A DNA stretch of 64,000 bases from Galerina marginata (GCA_023014335.1 JAECYW010000013.1:496001-560000); one strand, 5' to 3'. Shown: positions 21,709-35,593, counted from the first letter of the stretch. Translations and numbers: made by a program. The notes: a model not told the origin generated them from the sequence alone.

Positions 21709-23249
21709 ATGGCTGAGATTACACCGCTTACATTTCGCTGGGGTATTATCTCGACTGGCGGAATAGCTGAGGCTTTCGTTAAGGTGCGTGGGTTTATTGA
21801 ACGACATGGAAACGGTCGCTTGATTACTTTCAAATATTTAGGATTTACTTGTCGACCCGAAGACGTGCGATCCAGTTCTCCCGAAGCTGCAGTTTTACTC
21901 ATTGTGATTTAGTCGTGAAGTGCATGACGTTGTTCACAAAGTCGCTTCAGTGGGATCCCGTTCTGTTGAGAAGGCACAAGAATTCATCGACCGCGTCGCT
22001 GGAGGCGACAAATCCATTAAAGCCTTTGGTACATACGAGGAAGTATATGCAGACAGCGTAAGTTGGCCATTCATTTGTTCAACTGTGCAACTTTATTCCA
22101 ACGAGCCAGGATGTCGATGCAATTTACATCGGTGAGTTTTCAAGCTAGGATGTTACAAACCTCTGGCCCTCAAATTCCACTCGCAGGCACGCCACACACG
22201 TATCATTATACCAATGCCTTGGACGGTATAAAAGCTGGAAAACACATTCTTTGCGAAAAACCTGTCACCTGCAATGCTGCCGAGCTCCGCTCCCTCATTG
22301 CAGCCGCAAAAGAGCACAATGTATTCTTCATGGAAGCTGTGTGGACCCGTTTCCATCCTCTTACCCTTGAGGTGAAAAGGATTGCAGAAGAAGGCACTCT
22401 CGGGTTGCCTGTCCTTGTGCATGCAGATTTATCTGGGAACTTCAATATTCACAGTAAGTCTCAAACCAATATGTACATCACTTATCTGACCTTGCCATCA
22501 GACATCCCTGCGACTCATAGGATTTTGGATCCTGCTCTGGGGGGAGGAGCTTTGCTTGACATGTGAGCGTCTTCATCTCTCCCTAAAACCCCTTCTTGAA
22601 CCGTTGACAATTAAACAGTGGACCTTACCCCCTCTTTTGGGTAAATATGGCGTGAATAGCCCTTTTGTATTTATTCTGATATTGAGATGACATCCCTAGG
22701 CTATCCTGGCGCTTTACGAACACCCGGCTAACAACTCTTCTGCGCCGACAAAAATTACGGGCAACATGCTCAACACGCCTATAACTCCTGTTGACAGCAG
22801 TACTGTTTTCAGTCTTACCTTCTCAGCCTCCAAGCTCGCGGCCCAGGCATCGCTCAGTTGTAGCATTACACTCAACTCAGTTGAGCCCGGGGTGACCATT
22901 CGCTTCGAACGTGGCGCGATTTTGATCTCGAGTCCCATTTATCGTCCGAAAGAGTTCCGGGTACAATACCACGGGAAGGATGGAAAGATTGAAAGAGAGG
23001 AGAAAAGGATATTTGAATATGTGGGCGGTGGTTGGCATTTTGAAGCTGATGAAGTGGCTAGGTGTGTAAGAGACAACAAGAAAGAGAGTGATCTCTGGGG
23101 ACACAATAAAAGCTTACTGGAGATGGCCATTTTTGACGAGGTATCCCTTTTTAACACCTCCTGCGTGTGTTTTTCCTTATTTCCATCCTTAGGTTCGTCG
23201 GCAAGGAGGATACAAATTCCCTCCAGGCATCGAAAAGGTCGTCGAATGA
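21709..23249 (+). CDS. Gfo/Idh/MocA oxidoreductase, dihydrodiol/xylose dehydrogenase type
   Basis: An NAD(P)-dependent dehydrogenase resembling trans-1,2-dihydrobenzene-1,2-diol dehydrogenase / D-xylose 1-dehydrogenase. Nine exons in phase: 21709-21783, 21842-21864, 21913-22057, 22110-22131, 22187-22453, 22502-22562, 22619-22640, 22700-23140 and 23193-23249, giving 370 aa. The Rossmann start is FRWGIISTGGIAEAFVK. Also seen: VASVGSRSVEKAQEFIDR, DVDAIYIGTPHTYHYTN, HILCEKPVTCNAAELRSL with the EKP catalytic Lys, FMEAVWTRFHPL and LGGGALLDIGPYPLFW. Three exons are only 22-23 nt. The substrate cannot be fixed from sequence. No neighbouring sugar catabolic gene supports a pathway. Confidence 0.88.
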
Positions 23250-24269
23250 TCAAATAGGATGTTCAAGTTTTAAAGATTTGTGTCAAATATCAGTTGAAGA
23301 TTGTGACAAATCGAAAGGTTGTTCAACTTTGTTATAAGAATAGTAACGACAGCGGAGACATACACAGGTCTAAGGTTCGATGATCTGATCTTGCGGTCAG
23401 TACCCATTGTTTCAATAGGTCATGCAGAGCTTTCTGTGGGTGTTCGCCGACGGACCGAAGGGCTAATACGGTAGAGACACACTTTACTTTGACTCAATGA
23501 AATCCTGGGAGAACTTACAGTTCATGTGTGCCTGCAGGAGGATCTCACATGGCCGCAAGCATGTTGTCGCTTCCATAGATTCCTGCAACGTCCTTTTGGG
23601 TCTGTCAAACCAAGGGATTAGCAACGAAACCAAGCCCTTGGAGGAGACTAACCCCGTAATGTTCTATTCTGCCCGTGGGACGCGCTAGAAATTTGCTGGA
23701 CCACAGATGACTTGGAGGGCGGCAAATGTTACACATTGTCATAGGCGCACAATTCCATTTGGTTACTCTTTACCTTGCGCCACATTAATTAAGCGAATGG
23801 ATCGACAGGTCAATATGGACTTACAGCGCCTGGCCATCAAAAGCAATTAGCAGAAAGCCTGATAGTGAATTAAATGAGGGGAGGATGAACTTTCCGAGGT
23901 CGTTTGCGAGCGTCAATAGAACGATAGTCCATCCCGCTATGAAGGGAAATACGCACAAGAACCGATCTCATGTTTTGGGTGTTCTTAGCGCTTCATGGTG
24001 GTATTGTAATGACAAAATTTCAATCTGGGGACACCATGGGCAATCAGCAGAGGTGTGCACATTGCAAGTGGACGGTGTTGGTTTTGGCATACCAAAATCA
24101 TTTTTATTTAATTTAAGATCGCAACGGTCTATCACTATGGGTACAGTACACTAAAGTAAGGATACGAAACAAGACGATAGCGAGAAAGCGCGTACGAAAA
24201 CCATCCAAGCCAAAGAAAGTCTGAATCGGAGAAGTCAAAGATATCAGTGAATCTGAAGCGACCACAAAC
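23250..24269. other. About 1 kb without a recognisable gene
   Basis: This lies downstream of the oxidoreductase (+) and downstream of the 24.3-25.4 kb gene (-), so convergent 3' regions are expected. Open frames are all under 90 codons and lack family motifs or consistent splice partners. I see nothing I can name. Confidence 0.4.
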
Positions 24270-25430
24270 CTAGTACGAAGACGCTGGCTGCGTTGAACCC
24301 TGCCCCATTTGTGCTAGCTCAAGCTCACGAACCCGTCTTAATGCGGTCTGCATTTTCTCCGCAGTCTCCATCTGTTCTGCTTCTACCCTTCTCAAATCCT
24401 TCCTCAATTGCTCCTCAACGAGATCCGCCTTCGCCAACCTGACTTTGTCTTGGCGTGTGTTGTCCTCGTTTTCCAATTGCTCCCTGACCTGATGAAATGT
24501 GGTCGAGGAATCAACAATTTCTTAAAAACCAAGGCATACCTGTTCTCGAAAAACCCTGCAGCGTTCATCGAATTCTTTTTCGAGAGCTTGAACAACTTTT
24601 GGCCGGGCGACGTGAACAGGGATCTTGTGAAACTTCCCGCTGTTGGTGTGATAGCAAAACTCTTCATCCGCCGCAGGCGCTGGGATGATGTTGCGTTTCT
24701 TTGCGATGACGCGAGCAATCATATCCGCGTACCAGAAACATTGGGACTTGAATAGGTTATATAGTGATTCTTTCTGGTGTACGGTGTTTGCTAGAATGGC
24801 AAGTTCGGCAAGTGGCATGGGGTCGGGACGCAGATCCAGTGACTCGATTAGCGTGTCCTTTTTCAACGGCTTCCAGATCCTGACGATATCATAGGCGTGT
24901 CCGACCTTGGACAGGGATTCGCTGCTAGTGCTGATCATAGCTGCCATTTCACCGCTAAGCTTGCGGGGGGGCTCAGGATTAACTGGTTGTTGACCTTTCA
25001 CTTCCTCGGTCCAATATGCCCATTGTCCGGTGGAGATATCACCACCAGAACTAGGCGGTGGGACGGCTTCCTGCTCTTTGGTAAGGACTGGTGCTCCGTT
25101 GGGCTGCACATTGTCGCGACCGCGTTCAATTTGCAACTCTACTCGTGCCTTCTGAGGGTGCTCCACTGTCGCGACCATATATTCGTGTTGGAATGGCGAG
25201 TCCTTTTTGTATCGCCTGACGAGAACGACATTGTAATCCCGACATCCCGGGAAGGCGAGGTAGGATTTGACGGTCGAACCACTCCAGAATTCGACAGGAA
25301 GGCTGGTTCCGTCATCGGGTGGGAGTGAAAGCTCTACATCCATGTTGAATTGTGGTTTAGTGGCAAGACCCAGGAAGTAAAGGATGGGTCGAAAGATTAT
25401 CGAGAGTGGTGATCTGGGAGTCGAAAACAT
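24270..25430 (-). CDS. Hypothetical protein with C-terminal coiled coil
   Basis: I do not recognise this family. Two exons (24540-25430 and 24270-24488) give 369 aa. The N-terminus has a hydrophobic stretch (IIFRPILYFLGLA) right after MFSTPRSPLS. Next comes a folded-looking region with VELSLPPDDGTSLPVEFW, YNVVLVRRYKKDSPFQHEYM and VEHPQKARVELQIERGRDN. A second conserved-looking block, PLAELAILANTVHQKESLYN then QCFWYADMIARVIAKK, is typical of a basidiomycete-specific group of small proteins that I cannot name with certainty. The C-terminal 100 residues are a charged coiled coil (EKEFDERCRVFREQ; LRKDLRRVEAEQMETAEKM). No catalytic motif is apparent. Confidence 0.75.
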
Positions 25431-27008
25431 GTCAAAGCCGTTTTTTCTCTGTCTAAATATTCTCCAGGTCGCCCACTGTCCAGAATGAGTAGTAATCGAA
25501 TGGTGAAGTTGGCCAGCAAAACCTCATGTGAAACGCGATGCAAATTGAGCGCTTGCAACGCTCAGGATTCCGCCAATCTTCTGGTGTGTACATAAAAGCA
25601 TACACCCGCGATTAAAGTTCAACACGTGGCAATCATTTAATTAGAATGTCGTAAGTAAGTGCTCACCGCACGTTAGATTTTGCCCAACTCGGGGTTCCAG
25701 GATGTCAAGGCGCCTAGAAATGGCTACTTAATAACCGCCGACTGTTTGAGCTGGCATGCAAACGCGGACAAATCTTATTTTTCTTGTCAACTGTTCACCC
25801 AACTGAATAAATCGATGACGTACTGATTGCAACTCTGGACAACGTCCTCCAATAAGTAGGCTCTAGAGATTCCCGAAGAGGTCCAATATTGGTGAGTGTA
25901 CTGACGAATAAATCAAATTTTAGTTCAAACTCGGTCCCCAAACTGTAAAGCTGCGTTTTCTCCCACAACGTAACACCAGATGAGGGCAAGTCTCATCTAG
26001 ATGATCTTCCCATGCCAGAATGCCCATTGGTGTTGTTGTGTGCTAAGAAAGCGGTAGTGCTCGTCGAAAAGTGGACACGCTCCATGTTTCGAGCATGTGG
26101 GCCCTCTGACAGAGGTTTGCGATAGGTTAATGATTGTGATAGTTTGCTTTCCGCAGAGGTGGATAATTCACGAGGTCTTCTTCCGTCCATCGGATATCAG
26201 GAGGCCGGGAAGCCCATTGATGGAACAGACACTAATAGACCTGCCAAAAATAATTATCCCTTAGGAAGGTTCGCCCCAGAGAAAGGCGACTTCAGAAAGG
26301 TGAAAAATGGTAGGCTGGCCAAGACCTAGTGTTGTGACTGCGGCGTGGCAAGCAGTGCATCACAGTCTATCCATTGAATGTATATCCTCTCGTCCATTGA
26401 TCCAAGGCCTCGAGGTCAAATTGATTGGATTGCGGCGTAGCTTATCTTCCTCGGTTTGAGAAGTACTGGGCTGTATTAAAATCGTTACCAGGAGTCAGAA
26501 TTTGCAGAAGAAATGGCGTTTAGGCAATAGCTGTTCCTGCGCCGGAAGGAGGATCGGAAACTGGCATTAGGATATTGGGCGTCAAAGTACTAAAGCGGAA
26601 ATTCCCTTTAAATTAAATTTTCAGCATTGAGAAAGGAAGAGCAGAACAGTCACCTTTTTGAGCCGGCCATGCTATCCATGGGCAGTTAGTACACACAATT
26701 GAATATGATGTCTCGAAAGTATAACGGAAACATCATGATAGAAATGAGGCAATTGAGTTCGCGCTGCGGTCGGAAGTTCAGTCAAAGTAGCTGTTCCGGT
26801 ACATGGCGATAACATTTAGTCCGAGAGTGGGGATTATGGAAGTGGGGTGGTGGTTTACAGTTATGTCTGCCATGAAAAAGACGAAATGTTAGGGGACGAG
26901 TAAATGAGAAATCCAGCAAAAAATAGGATGCACCTATGTATATCCCAAAAGAAACGGGTTCTCCGGTTTTCTAGATAGTTATCCGAGTCAACGCCTTAAA
27001 TTATCAAT
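25431..27008. other. About 1.6 kb without a confident gene
   Basis: Only short open frames occur. On the minus strand around 26560-26680, ATG GAT AGC ATG GCC precedes a possible GT...TTTAG intron and an in-phase exon ending TAA, together a peptide of about 31 aa, but support is weak. A few intron-like GT/AG pairs suggest a decayed or non-coding transcript. No transposon ends or long repeats were seen. Confidence 0.35.
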
Positions 27009-27704
27009 TTAATCGCAACTCCCATCAGGTGGCCCATCTTTCCACCTCTCATCAACCTTTAAACAGTCAAACTTTCCCTTTCCTAGTTTCTCGTTGACTT
27101 CATTGTGCCGTTCGCAAAGCCAGCGGCTCAAGGCCGTCCGCCCACTCACATCCGGCGGGCTCTTCTCGATGTCTTTTCCAAAGTCCTCAGCGCACCATGT
27201 ACAAGGGTAAAGTAATGGAAGAGAGCGGAGGAGCATTAACATGTTAACGCGTTGTGTCGGGGTAGGCTTCTCCGGGTAGTACGCGGCCGTAGTATGAAGA
27301 AACGTCCATGTGGCGCGACCGAGCTGCTCGACGTCGGGTGGACAACCTGGTGGTGGCTCGTCACCGCGGTGCGAAGGTGTGTCAGGAGTGGCTACCGATG
27401 ACAAAGCTGCACCCCGTGAGGCTGGAGTAGATACGGCGAAAGAACCCGTACCATTTTGCTTCTGCTTCTGCGCATCCACTAGTCGCACTGTATCGGGAGC
27501 AGGCCAAGTTTTCGCGTCCCTATTCGAATCTGGCTCGGTATAATTCGTCGTTCCAGGCTGCCAATTTCGAAACGCAGTGCAGACCTTGCAGGGCTTTCCA
27601 TCTGGACCCATAACCATCCCTGGGGGCATGTTCCTTGGAGAGGGTTTGCTTTGTGAAGGCCCCGAAGAGGACGAGGACGCTACCGCCATGGGTAAAAGCT
27701 GCAA
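27009..27704 (-). CDS. ERV1: FAD-linked sulfhydryl oxidase Erv1/ALR
   Basis: The mitochondrial intermembrane-space oxidase that reoxidises Mia40 and passes electrons to cytochrome c or oxygen. The open frame is continuous, 231 aa from the outer ATG or 226 aa from MAVASSSSS. The N-terminal shuttle motif CKVC sits in GPDGKPCKVCTAFRNW. A Pro/Ser-rich linker is followed by the Erv/ALR core: CPPDVEQLGRATWTFLHTTA, YYPEKPT, the active-site YPCTWCAEDFGKDI (CxxC), SRWLCERHNEVNEKLGKGKF and a following FDC. The pair CERHNEVNEKLGKGKFDC is the structural CX16C disulfide, and HNEVN contacts FAD. No classical presequence is visible, as expected for Erv1. Confidence 0.93.
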   Translation of the reverse strand: MQLLPMAVASSSSSGPSQSKPSPRNMPPGMVMGPDGKPCKVCTAFRNWQPGTTNYTEPDSNRDAKTWPAPDTVRLVDAQKQKQNGTGSFAVSTPASRGAALSSVATPDTPSHRGDEPPPGCPPDVEQLGRATWTFLHTTAAYYPEKPTPTQRVNMLMLLRSLPLLYPCTWCAEDFGKDIEKSPPDVSGRTALSRWLCERHNEVNEKLGKGKFDCLKVDERWKDGPPDGSCD

Positions 27705-28178
27705 ATTGACGCGTAATTATTGGTGAGAATAGGTGTAGGAAAATAAGCGTGATCATGTTAGGGTCATGACGATGACATAGTTCAATCGGGCCGATCAATC
27801 AAGGCTAACTTGAACGTCCGATTTCCTTTAAATAATTCTGCATCTATACATAGTAGATTTTACTGAAAGGGTACAGGATCAAAAATTCTATACATGCGGT
27901 TTTCCATCTAATCTAATTTAGCGCTACAATTAGCATTGGAAAAGTTGATCGAGCAACGGTGTCTGCTTTTTCGATCAACCACACAAAAAGTGGTGTCGAG
28001 CACTGGCATTGGTCGAATACCGATGCAGCGAATAGTTAAGCCCAGTGAGTCTGGAAATAAGCGGAATAGTCTCTGGGTGTGGTGGAAATACAGTTGGGTT
28101 GCAATATAATGATAAGGTAGTAGTGTCAAATGGCGCGGTGTCGTGATTCAGGTTTGTTGGTCGATAGATAGCAGCATG
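27705..28178. other. Intergenic, ERV1 promoter and ZIP 3' region
   Basis: This separates two minus-strand genes: the ERV1 start on the left and the ZIP transporter stop on the right. It is AT-rich with no open frame of substance. It may include a 5' leader for ERV1. Confidence 0.4.
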
Positions 28179-29578
28179 TTATGCCCACTTTCCCAGAAGA
28201 GCCATGAGTGCGCAGCCAAGGCACATGGAGCCCACAGCATATGCCAATTTTCCGTTTGAAGAGCTCATCATCTCTTTGTTAAACAGGAACTCGTGTGCGA
28301 ACAGCTGCAAGTTTGTTTAGTGATTAATGACGGGTCTAATGGAAAAGTGGTACCTCGACCAGCCCAGTATACACCAGAATGCCAGCGCTCAAAGAGTCCA
28401 ATGTGCCGCTGACAATTGAAGCCGTCGTGCTGCCAGGGTTATATGATGTCCTAACTCCCAAACCGATGGCGATTCCCAGAGGCGTGGTGATACCATATAC
28501 CATAGCACCCGCAATTGGGACCCAGTTATACCGACTCGGTAATTGCAGGTAGGCAAGACGGGACCCGATTCCTAGTCCTTCGAAGGTTTCTGTGGCTTTG
28601 TTAGCGATGGTAGATAGACACTCGCGATGTCACATACGATGGAAGACAAGCACGACAAACAGAATCTTGAATTGCTCATCCACGGCTAATGTAAGGCCAA
28701 TCAAAAAACTATTCCAGAAAACTGTCAGCTCTTTGTCATGATAATTGCAAGAATGCCATTTACCTGTGAAGCACCACACCAAACTCCAATATCCCTACGC
28801 CAATTATTTGAATGGATACTGTGTCCTCAATTCCATGAGCATGAGCATGGACATTGTCAGCCTCCTTGGCGCTTTCAATGTCAGAATTTGTCGAATCATC
28901 CTTGGGCTGCGGCGATAAAGGAGACTTGAAAGTAGCCTCTGGGCCGTGTGCGGCGTGCGACCCAAGACTATGACCATGTGCATCTATTTCCCGACAATTC
29001 AGCTATTGATGATGAAGGATGGGGACAGAGCTTACCATGAGATTTCCCAACTTCAGCGAGCTTCGCAGTGCCCCATCTAAACGCGACAAGCTCAACGATA
29101 AAGATAAGGAAGATGCTAAGCAGGCAAAGGGCGAGAGCGTAAGGCTATAAGCCGGAAATATCAGGAAAAGTCGAGGGTAGACATTAATGATAGATTCACG
29201 TATTCTGACCACCCTTTTGGTAGACATGGACTCGATAAAGCATCAAGGGCGGGAGATAGAAGATGGATAAAGGCTGTGGCAATCTAAGACGATGAGTGAA
29301 ACCGTGTTTCGGGGTAAGATAAGACTGCCTTACGATGACACCTGAACCAAAGTACTTTGCAAAGCTTCGCGCAGTGTAAGTATATGAAAGGTATTGATAA
29401 AAGATTTGAACACCTACTCGAACACACTTTTTGGTACATGTAACCACGACGAGCGTTTTGCGAGAACGGGAAAGAGTGCACCAGAACACGAGCCAATAAA
29501 AATGATAAATATGGAAGCGATGCGAAGTTTAAAGTCTGTGGTGGAACCACCACCTGAACCACAGTTGAGGGTCTCCAT
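28179..29578 (-). CDS. ZIP-family zinc/iron transporter
   Basis: A plasma-membrane importer of Zn2+ (Zrt1/Zrt2 type). The start METLNCGSGGG at 29576-29578 precedes the first helix (IASIFIIFIGSCSGALFPVL). After short introns come FAKYFGSGVI, IATAFIHLLSPALDAL and CLPKGWSEYPYALALCLLSI. The cytoplasmic loop is His-rich (HDAHGHSLGSHAAHG; VHAHAHGIEDT). Next are the signature helix VVLHSFLIGLTLAVDEQFK and FHQTFEGLGIGSRLA, both holding the metal-binding His/Glu pairs. The remaining helices include AGAMVYGITTPLGIAIGLG, SIVSGTLDSLSAGILVYTGL and SMCLGCALMALLGKWA, then the stop. Eight helices can be counted. Expression in fungi is usually zinc-repressed, but I see no certain Zap1 site. Confidence 0.92.
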
Positions 29579-30680
29579 TGGAGAGGAAGAGGAATGGTGA
29601 CAGACAAAACATATGTCTGTTATATATTGACGAGTGGAATGACTGGTCGGGTTCTCTGCTCTTCGTGGAAAAGCTTAAAATAGTGCACCCTATTGGCTAA
29701 ACATCACGTGCAAACGATATTGAGGACCCTCGCAGTCAAATGGTGACTGCCTCTGCTCCGAAGGTTTGTGGAAACATCGAGCTCGATAGCCTGACTCTTT
29801 TTCCTGAATCCTACCATCGTGGATGTCTGATAGGTCCGTTGACGTTTTGCATTACAGTATTCAACACATCTCAACTCGAACGAAGAACGCTTTTTGGGTA
29901 TCAGCATCCTCCGTGGCCGTCCTTCGGAGCTTCAGCTTCAGTATCCAATCGAACGACTGAGGGGGTCTGGTCTACTGTCACGTCTAGGCGCCGGTGATGC
30001 TTAGCCACATTGCCTAGGAAAACAGATTCAACGAACTGTCTGATTGCCCCGTTAACGAATAATGACCCTTACGGCCGTAAAATTCCTTGCGACATAGGAC
30101 TACGACTGACAGGAGTTGGGTTCATTGTCAATGCCAAACCGATCCCCATCAAGAACACGGTGCCTTCCAGTTCATATCGTCGAAAATACGAGCACTCCTA
30201 AGTTCGTCAATTCTTCATTTTGAGAAAATGTCGCTGTCAACTGGATATGAGACTTTCTGCCTTGCTGCAGGACTCATTGGCTCTGCTGGCATACAATGCG
30301 ACCTCGTGAAGTGGTGTGCCCACTTTATGGACCAAAGGTTCAACATACTTGCAGTTAGCCCGGTTTGAAAACGTGTGCCAGCGCCCCACGGACGTAACTG
30401 TATTGGAGACAAGCTCAAGAAAGTGTACCAGGATAAGGCAAGAAGGACGGGATGCAGGAGAATGCGCACGGAGTCTAGGAATCCCAGAATTAGGCCGGTT
30501 TATCTTCTTTAACTCTAGGCTAACTGCCCATTCAAGGCATGTACACAATCCCGGGTTTACTTTTTAATCTACCTGTCGTTGCGGACAACAAGGTTTAAAA
30601 TCGAATTGAATGAGTATGTTTCCTTCCAAGGATGTAGACCAAGACATTTGAGCCTACTCCTGCCGCTGGGAGAGGCGATA
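29579..30680. other. About 1.1 kb of unclear content
   Basis: Upstream of the ZIP transporter start. It has a CACGTG core at 29705-29710, plausibly in the transporter promoter. Several 60-100 codon open frames occur on both strands, but none has a recognisable domain or intron partner. Confidence 0.35.
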
Positions 30681-30823
30681 TTATACGAAACCGTTACCAG
30701 GCTTATAGCTGTTGCAATGGTTAGCAAAAAAAGACAAATTTGTGAGACCTCTCTTACATACCCAGTTTTCATCATATCTCCGGTACGGTGGCCAACTTCG
30801 TTGGAAGAAGATTGTCTGGACAT
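30681..30823 (-). CDS. Candidate spliced micropeptide (29 aa)
   Basis: An ATG at 30821-30823 opens a frame read as MSRQSSSNEVGHRTGDMMKT. A 53-nt intron (30709-30761) follows with a GTATGT donor, a GCTAAC branch-point sequence and a CAACAG acceptor, all close to fungal consensus. Splicing joins it in phase to a short exon ending GYKPGNGFV and TAA. An in-frame stop lies just upstream of the ATG. If the intron is kept, the frame runs to an 84-codon product with a hydrophobic stretch. I do not recognise the peptide. The strength of the intron signals is the main support; no homologue or expression is known to me. Confidence 0.35.
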
Positions 30824-30873
30824 GATAGTTAGGAATTAAGTCAGCTCGTACTTTCGGATAATAATCCTGTTAG

Positions 30874-32422
30874 TCAAAGCCTGCGGCTTTCCCCACGGCT
30901 CGTGTCTGAGGCCACCTTGCCCACTTCACCTTCATATCCTTTAGCCCTCGCCATCATTTCGTCACTTAGAGATCCTAAAATTGAACTCGGCGTCGACAAA
31001 ATATGAGCAGCGTAAAAACGCAGTTTATGCGTTATATGATTGGGTTTCAAATTTGTCTGGCTTTCCTGACCGTCCTTTATATGAAATTTGTCCATCAACA
31101 GCTTGTCTATATCTGACAGGACGAGAACTGGCATGCTGTGGGGGTGCGATGATGATAACATCCCATCAGTTTCATTCGAGGACGGAGCAACTGGTGTGAT
31201 TCGGAGAGGTTTTATTAATTGAGCTGAGTCCCGGAGCAAAACCGAGAAGAGGGAGCTTGTCATCTCGCCCTTGAGAAAGGTTCTTCAGCGTTCAGTGACG
31301 TTGAATAAATGAAAATAGTGGACAATACATACAAGATCTAACAGGGACCATATACTTGTGACGACGGCTGGCAGATTAGGGTATAATTGTGTTGACCTTC
31401 GATCTGTCAAGAAAGGTACAAGTTGAGTGACCAAGCGTCTTGCTTCTTGGTATTCTGAATCTTGAGTCTTGAGGTTACCCAATGGCGAGGTTCCAAGGTG
31501 TCGCGTGATATAAGCATATGCGATACTATATGACAGTAAATAACGGATTGAAAATGAGATGGAGAGTACACTTACCATATGGCGCACATATTGTACACCA
31601 GCGGATGACCTGTTGGAATAGGCTTTACCATGGATGTTGGTATGTTCATCAGGTCTGGCCGAGTTCCATGTCGACGAAGTTTGTCATCTATAGTCTCACC
31701 GTCATCGACTGTAGGTGATTCCCACCAGGGCTCTTGGATCTCTTTTTCCAGCTGTTCGCTTGACAAGAGCTGTTGCGCCAATTCACTAGTCGGATCATCA
31801 AATGCTTTCGTAAATTTTTTGCGTTCTTCTGGAGTGAGCATTGACCATAGCGCATCGGGTGACAGCGAGTCTACAAAACCGTAAACACCATAATCAATAG
31901 AGGTAGAGATTAGAGTCCCTCACCCAGGTCAACGGTTTCGAATCGCCTGACCAAATCTGACTCGTCTTCGTCGTCGTCATCGTCGTCGTCTCCGTCGCCG
32001 AAGGACTGTTCAGCAGAAGAGTCATCCTCAAACTTCTTCAACAATTCCATCATTCTCTGTCGTTCTTGAGCCGTTTTTGAAGGCCCCGAGTGGATATCTG
32101 CCTCTATCTCTTTCTTATAGAAGCCCTCTGAACATTGGTTATGAGCCTTTCAGACAGTCGAAAACAACAAGGTCACCAACATATAGACATATCAAGGAGG
32201 CGCACGCACTGGAGACCGGAAGCAGGTGAGAGAGCAGTAAGGGACGTTACATGTTGGGCAAGTGTATTTCGCAAACTGTCGTCGACATCTGCGGTAGTGA
32301 CCATGAAAATCACCGGGTAAGGGAGATGCTGGGATATGACTTACAAACGACAGGTTACAGTATCTTTTTGTCCTTGAGATGAGGCGGACGAGGGAAGTTG
32401 GATGTTAATTTCAGACGACATA
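30874..32422 (-). CDS. HIT-type zinc-finger protein (ZNHIT2-like)
   Basis: A protein with an N-terminal HIT zinc finger, a module found in factors that assemble R2TP/HSP90-dependent complexes, snoRNPs and chromatin remodellers. After MSSEINIQLPSS, exons join to give CRLCRRQFAKYTCPTCNVPY, then CSLTC, FRSPAHNQC, and the first residues of GFYKKEIEADIH. This supplies the family's Cys pairs and final His/Cys. Next come SKTAQERQRMMELLKKF, an acidic Asp-rich run encoded by GAC/GAT repeats (about 31970-31995), and a folded region: DALWSMLTPEERKKFTKAFD, EPWWESPTVDDGETI and NIPTSMVKPIPTGHPLVYN. The last blocks match the ZNHIT2 C-terminal arrangement. The final exon encodes about 130 aa ending at 30874. 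Divergent from Cdk1. Confidence 0.82.
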
Positions 32423-32725
32423 AGTTCTGGCAAGGTTGCTTCAAGAGCCTGAGTTTGCAAAGGGCAAAACCGAATTTGAGTTCGGGCCGACAGGTCCTTC
32501 AGCTTATGTCACCGTCACCTGCCACCAACAGTTTTGATTGATAGAAATGAACGAAGAATATCCACTGCTGATTGTCCGCAACTTCACCAGATACCCCGCG
32601 GTCATCGTTCACCTTGGTCCTCCAGCCTTCCTTTCGTTTCTCTTCTCTCGCACTCTCATCATTGGACCAACATCATCCTTCCGTCCCATCACTTATCTAC
32701 ATTGTGATTCTGCCCAATTATTGCA

Positions 32726-34486
<1,761 letters not shown>

Positions 34487-35593
34487 ATGGTGCCATGTAG
34501 TGTCCACATTTCTACCAGTCCCCGCTCGATTTCTACTTCGTTCTCATTTCGTCTTTCCTATCCGACGTGGCCTTGCATTGTCTCCATGCATTTGTCTTTC
34601 TCGTGTACTCCCTGGTTGGCCAAAATGTAATTCTGCCTTACTTCCATGACCTATGGACATTGCTTTGTCGATAATTTTGAGTGACAAACCTACGCATATC
34701 GTTCAGGCGCCCATACCGTTCAGGCGCCCATATTATACAACAGTTGGCTCCCTCGAACTCTTTGAAAGGTTTGGGCAGAGTGACGAATATCTTGGGATGC
34801 TCATGACAATGGCGTCTACTGTAATCTTTGGAATTGATTCATATGATGAGGCGCTTTTGAACTTTATAAATCGATATTTATTACGAGAAAGAGAGAGCAG
34901 ACATTATTATATACCAGGAACCCAGTCAAGGTGCCAGAACGATGAATCCTTGGATGTCCGAGCCCCTAAGTGACGGCCCGATATACCCGATAGGTTGTAG
35001 AGACGGATGGCGCTTTTTGTCTCTGAGTGTCTCCAATGAAAGTAGCCTCGCCTACACGATTCTCTACTTGTCCTCAAATTGAAGCCTCAAAGCGTAGGAC
35101 ACATCAAATATCTTTTTCGATGGCTTCATGCCTCGAATATTCAAGCCCTTCAAGTCATAATAGTATCCGGATATAAGGTCTGGTATGTATCTATCAATAT
35201 GATGGCTCATGACATGGAATGAGTGCCATACATAGTTCACAGTCATCCACGCGGAAACTTCAGTTCTTGTCAATCGTGGGTCAATTGAAGTCTGGGCACG
35301 GCCGATGTTTCTACACTGGAACTAACGTGTTGCTGACGACTAGGCACTTGTCATATATCATAGAAAAGCACTCAAAGATCTTTCGCACAGCCCCGTTCCT
35401 ACTGTCGTCCGTTATCGGTAATTCTTACGCTCAAGTACGTTTTGGGATACTTGGGGCATCAGGCTGATCTGACGTCCAGGGGCGTGGCTGGTGCGCTCAA
35501 GGTCTTCCTTTCCTCTACCCTACTACCCCACCCAAGCCTTCCTGTGAGGTTCTCCTGGCCACTTCACGCCCTTTTGGCGGAGGTGAATCCACG
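34487..35593. other. About 1.1 kb between Cdk1 and the RBR gene
   Basis: Cdk1's 3' region and the RBR gene's promoter must lie here. A 16-base unit (cgttcaggcgcccata) is duplicated at 34700-34715 and 34717-34732. A minus-strand open frame at 35064-35273 (DRYIPDLISGYYYDLKGLNI) has protein-like composition but no upstream exon or known family; it may be a gene remnant. Confidence 0.35.

Noticed and set aside
26540..26680. Short spliced minus-strand peptide of about 31 aa
   Set aside because: An in-phase model can be drawn, but start context, branch site and neighbours are weak and alternatives in other frames are equally open; recorded only as part of the gene-poor region.
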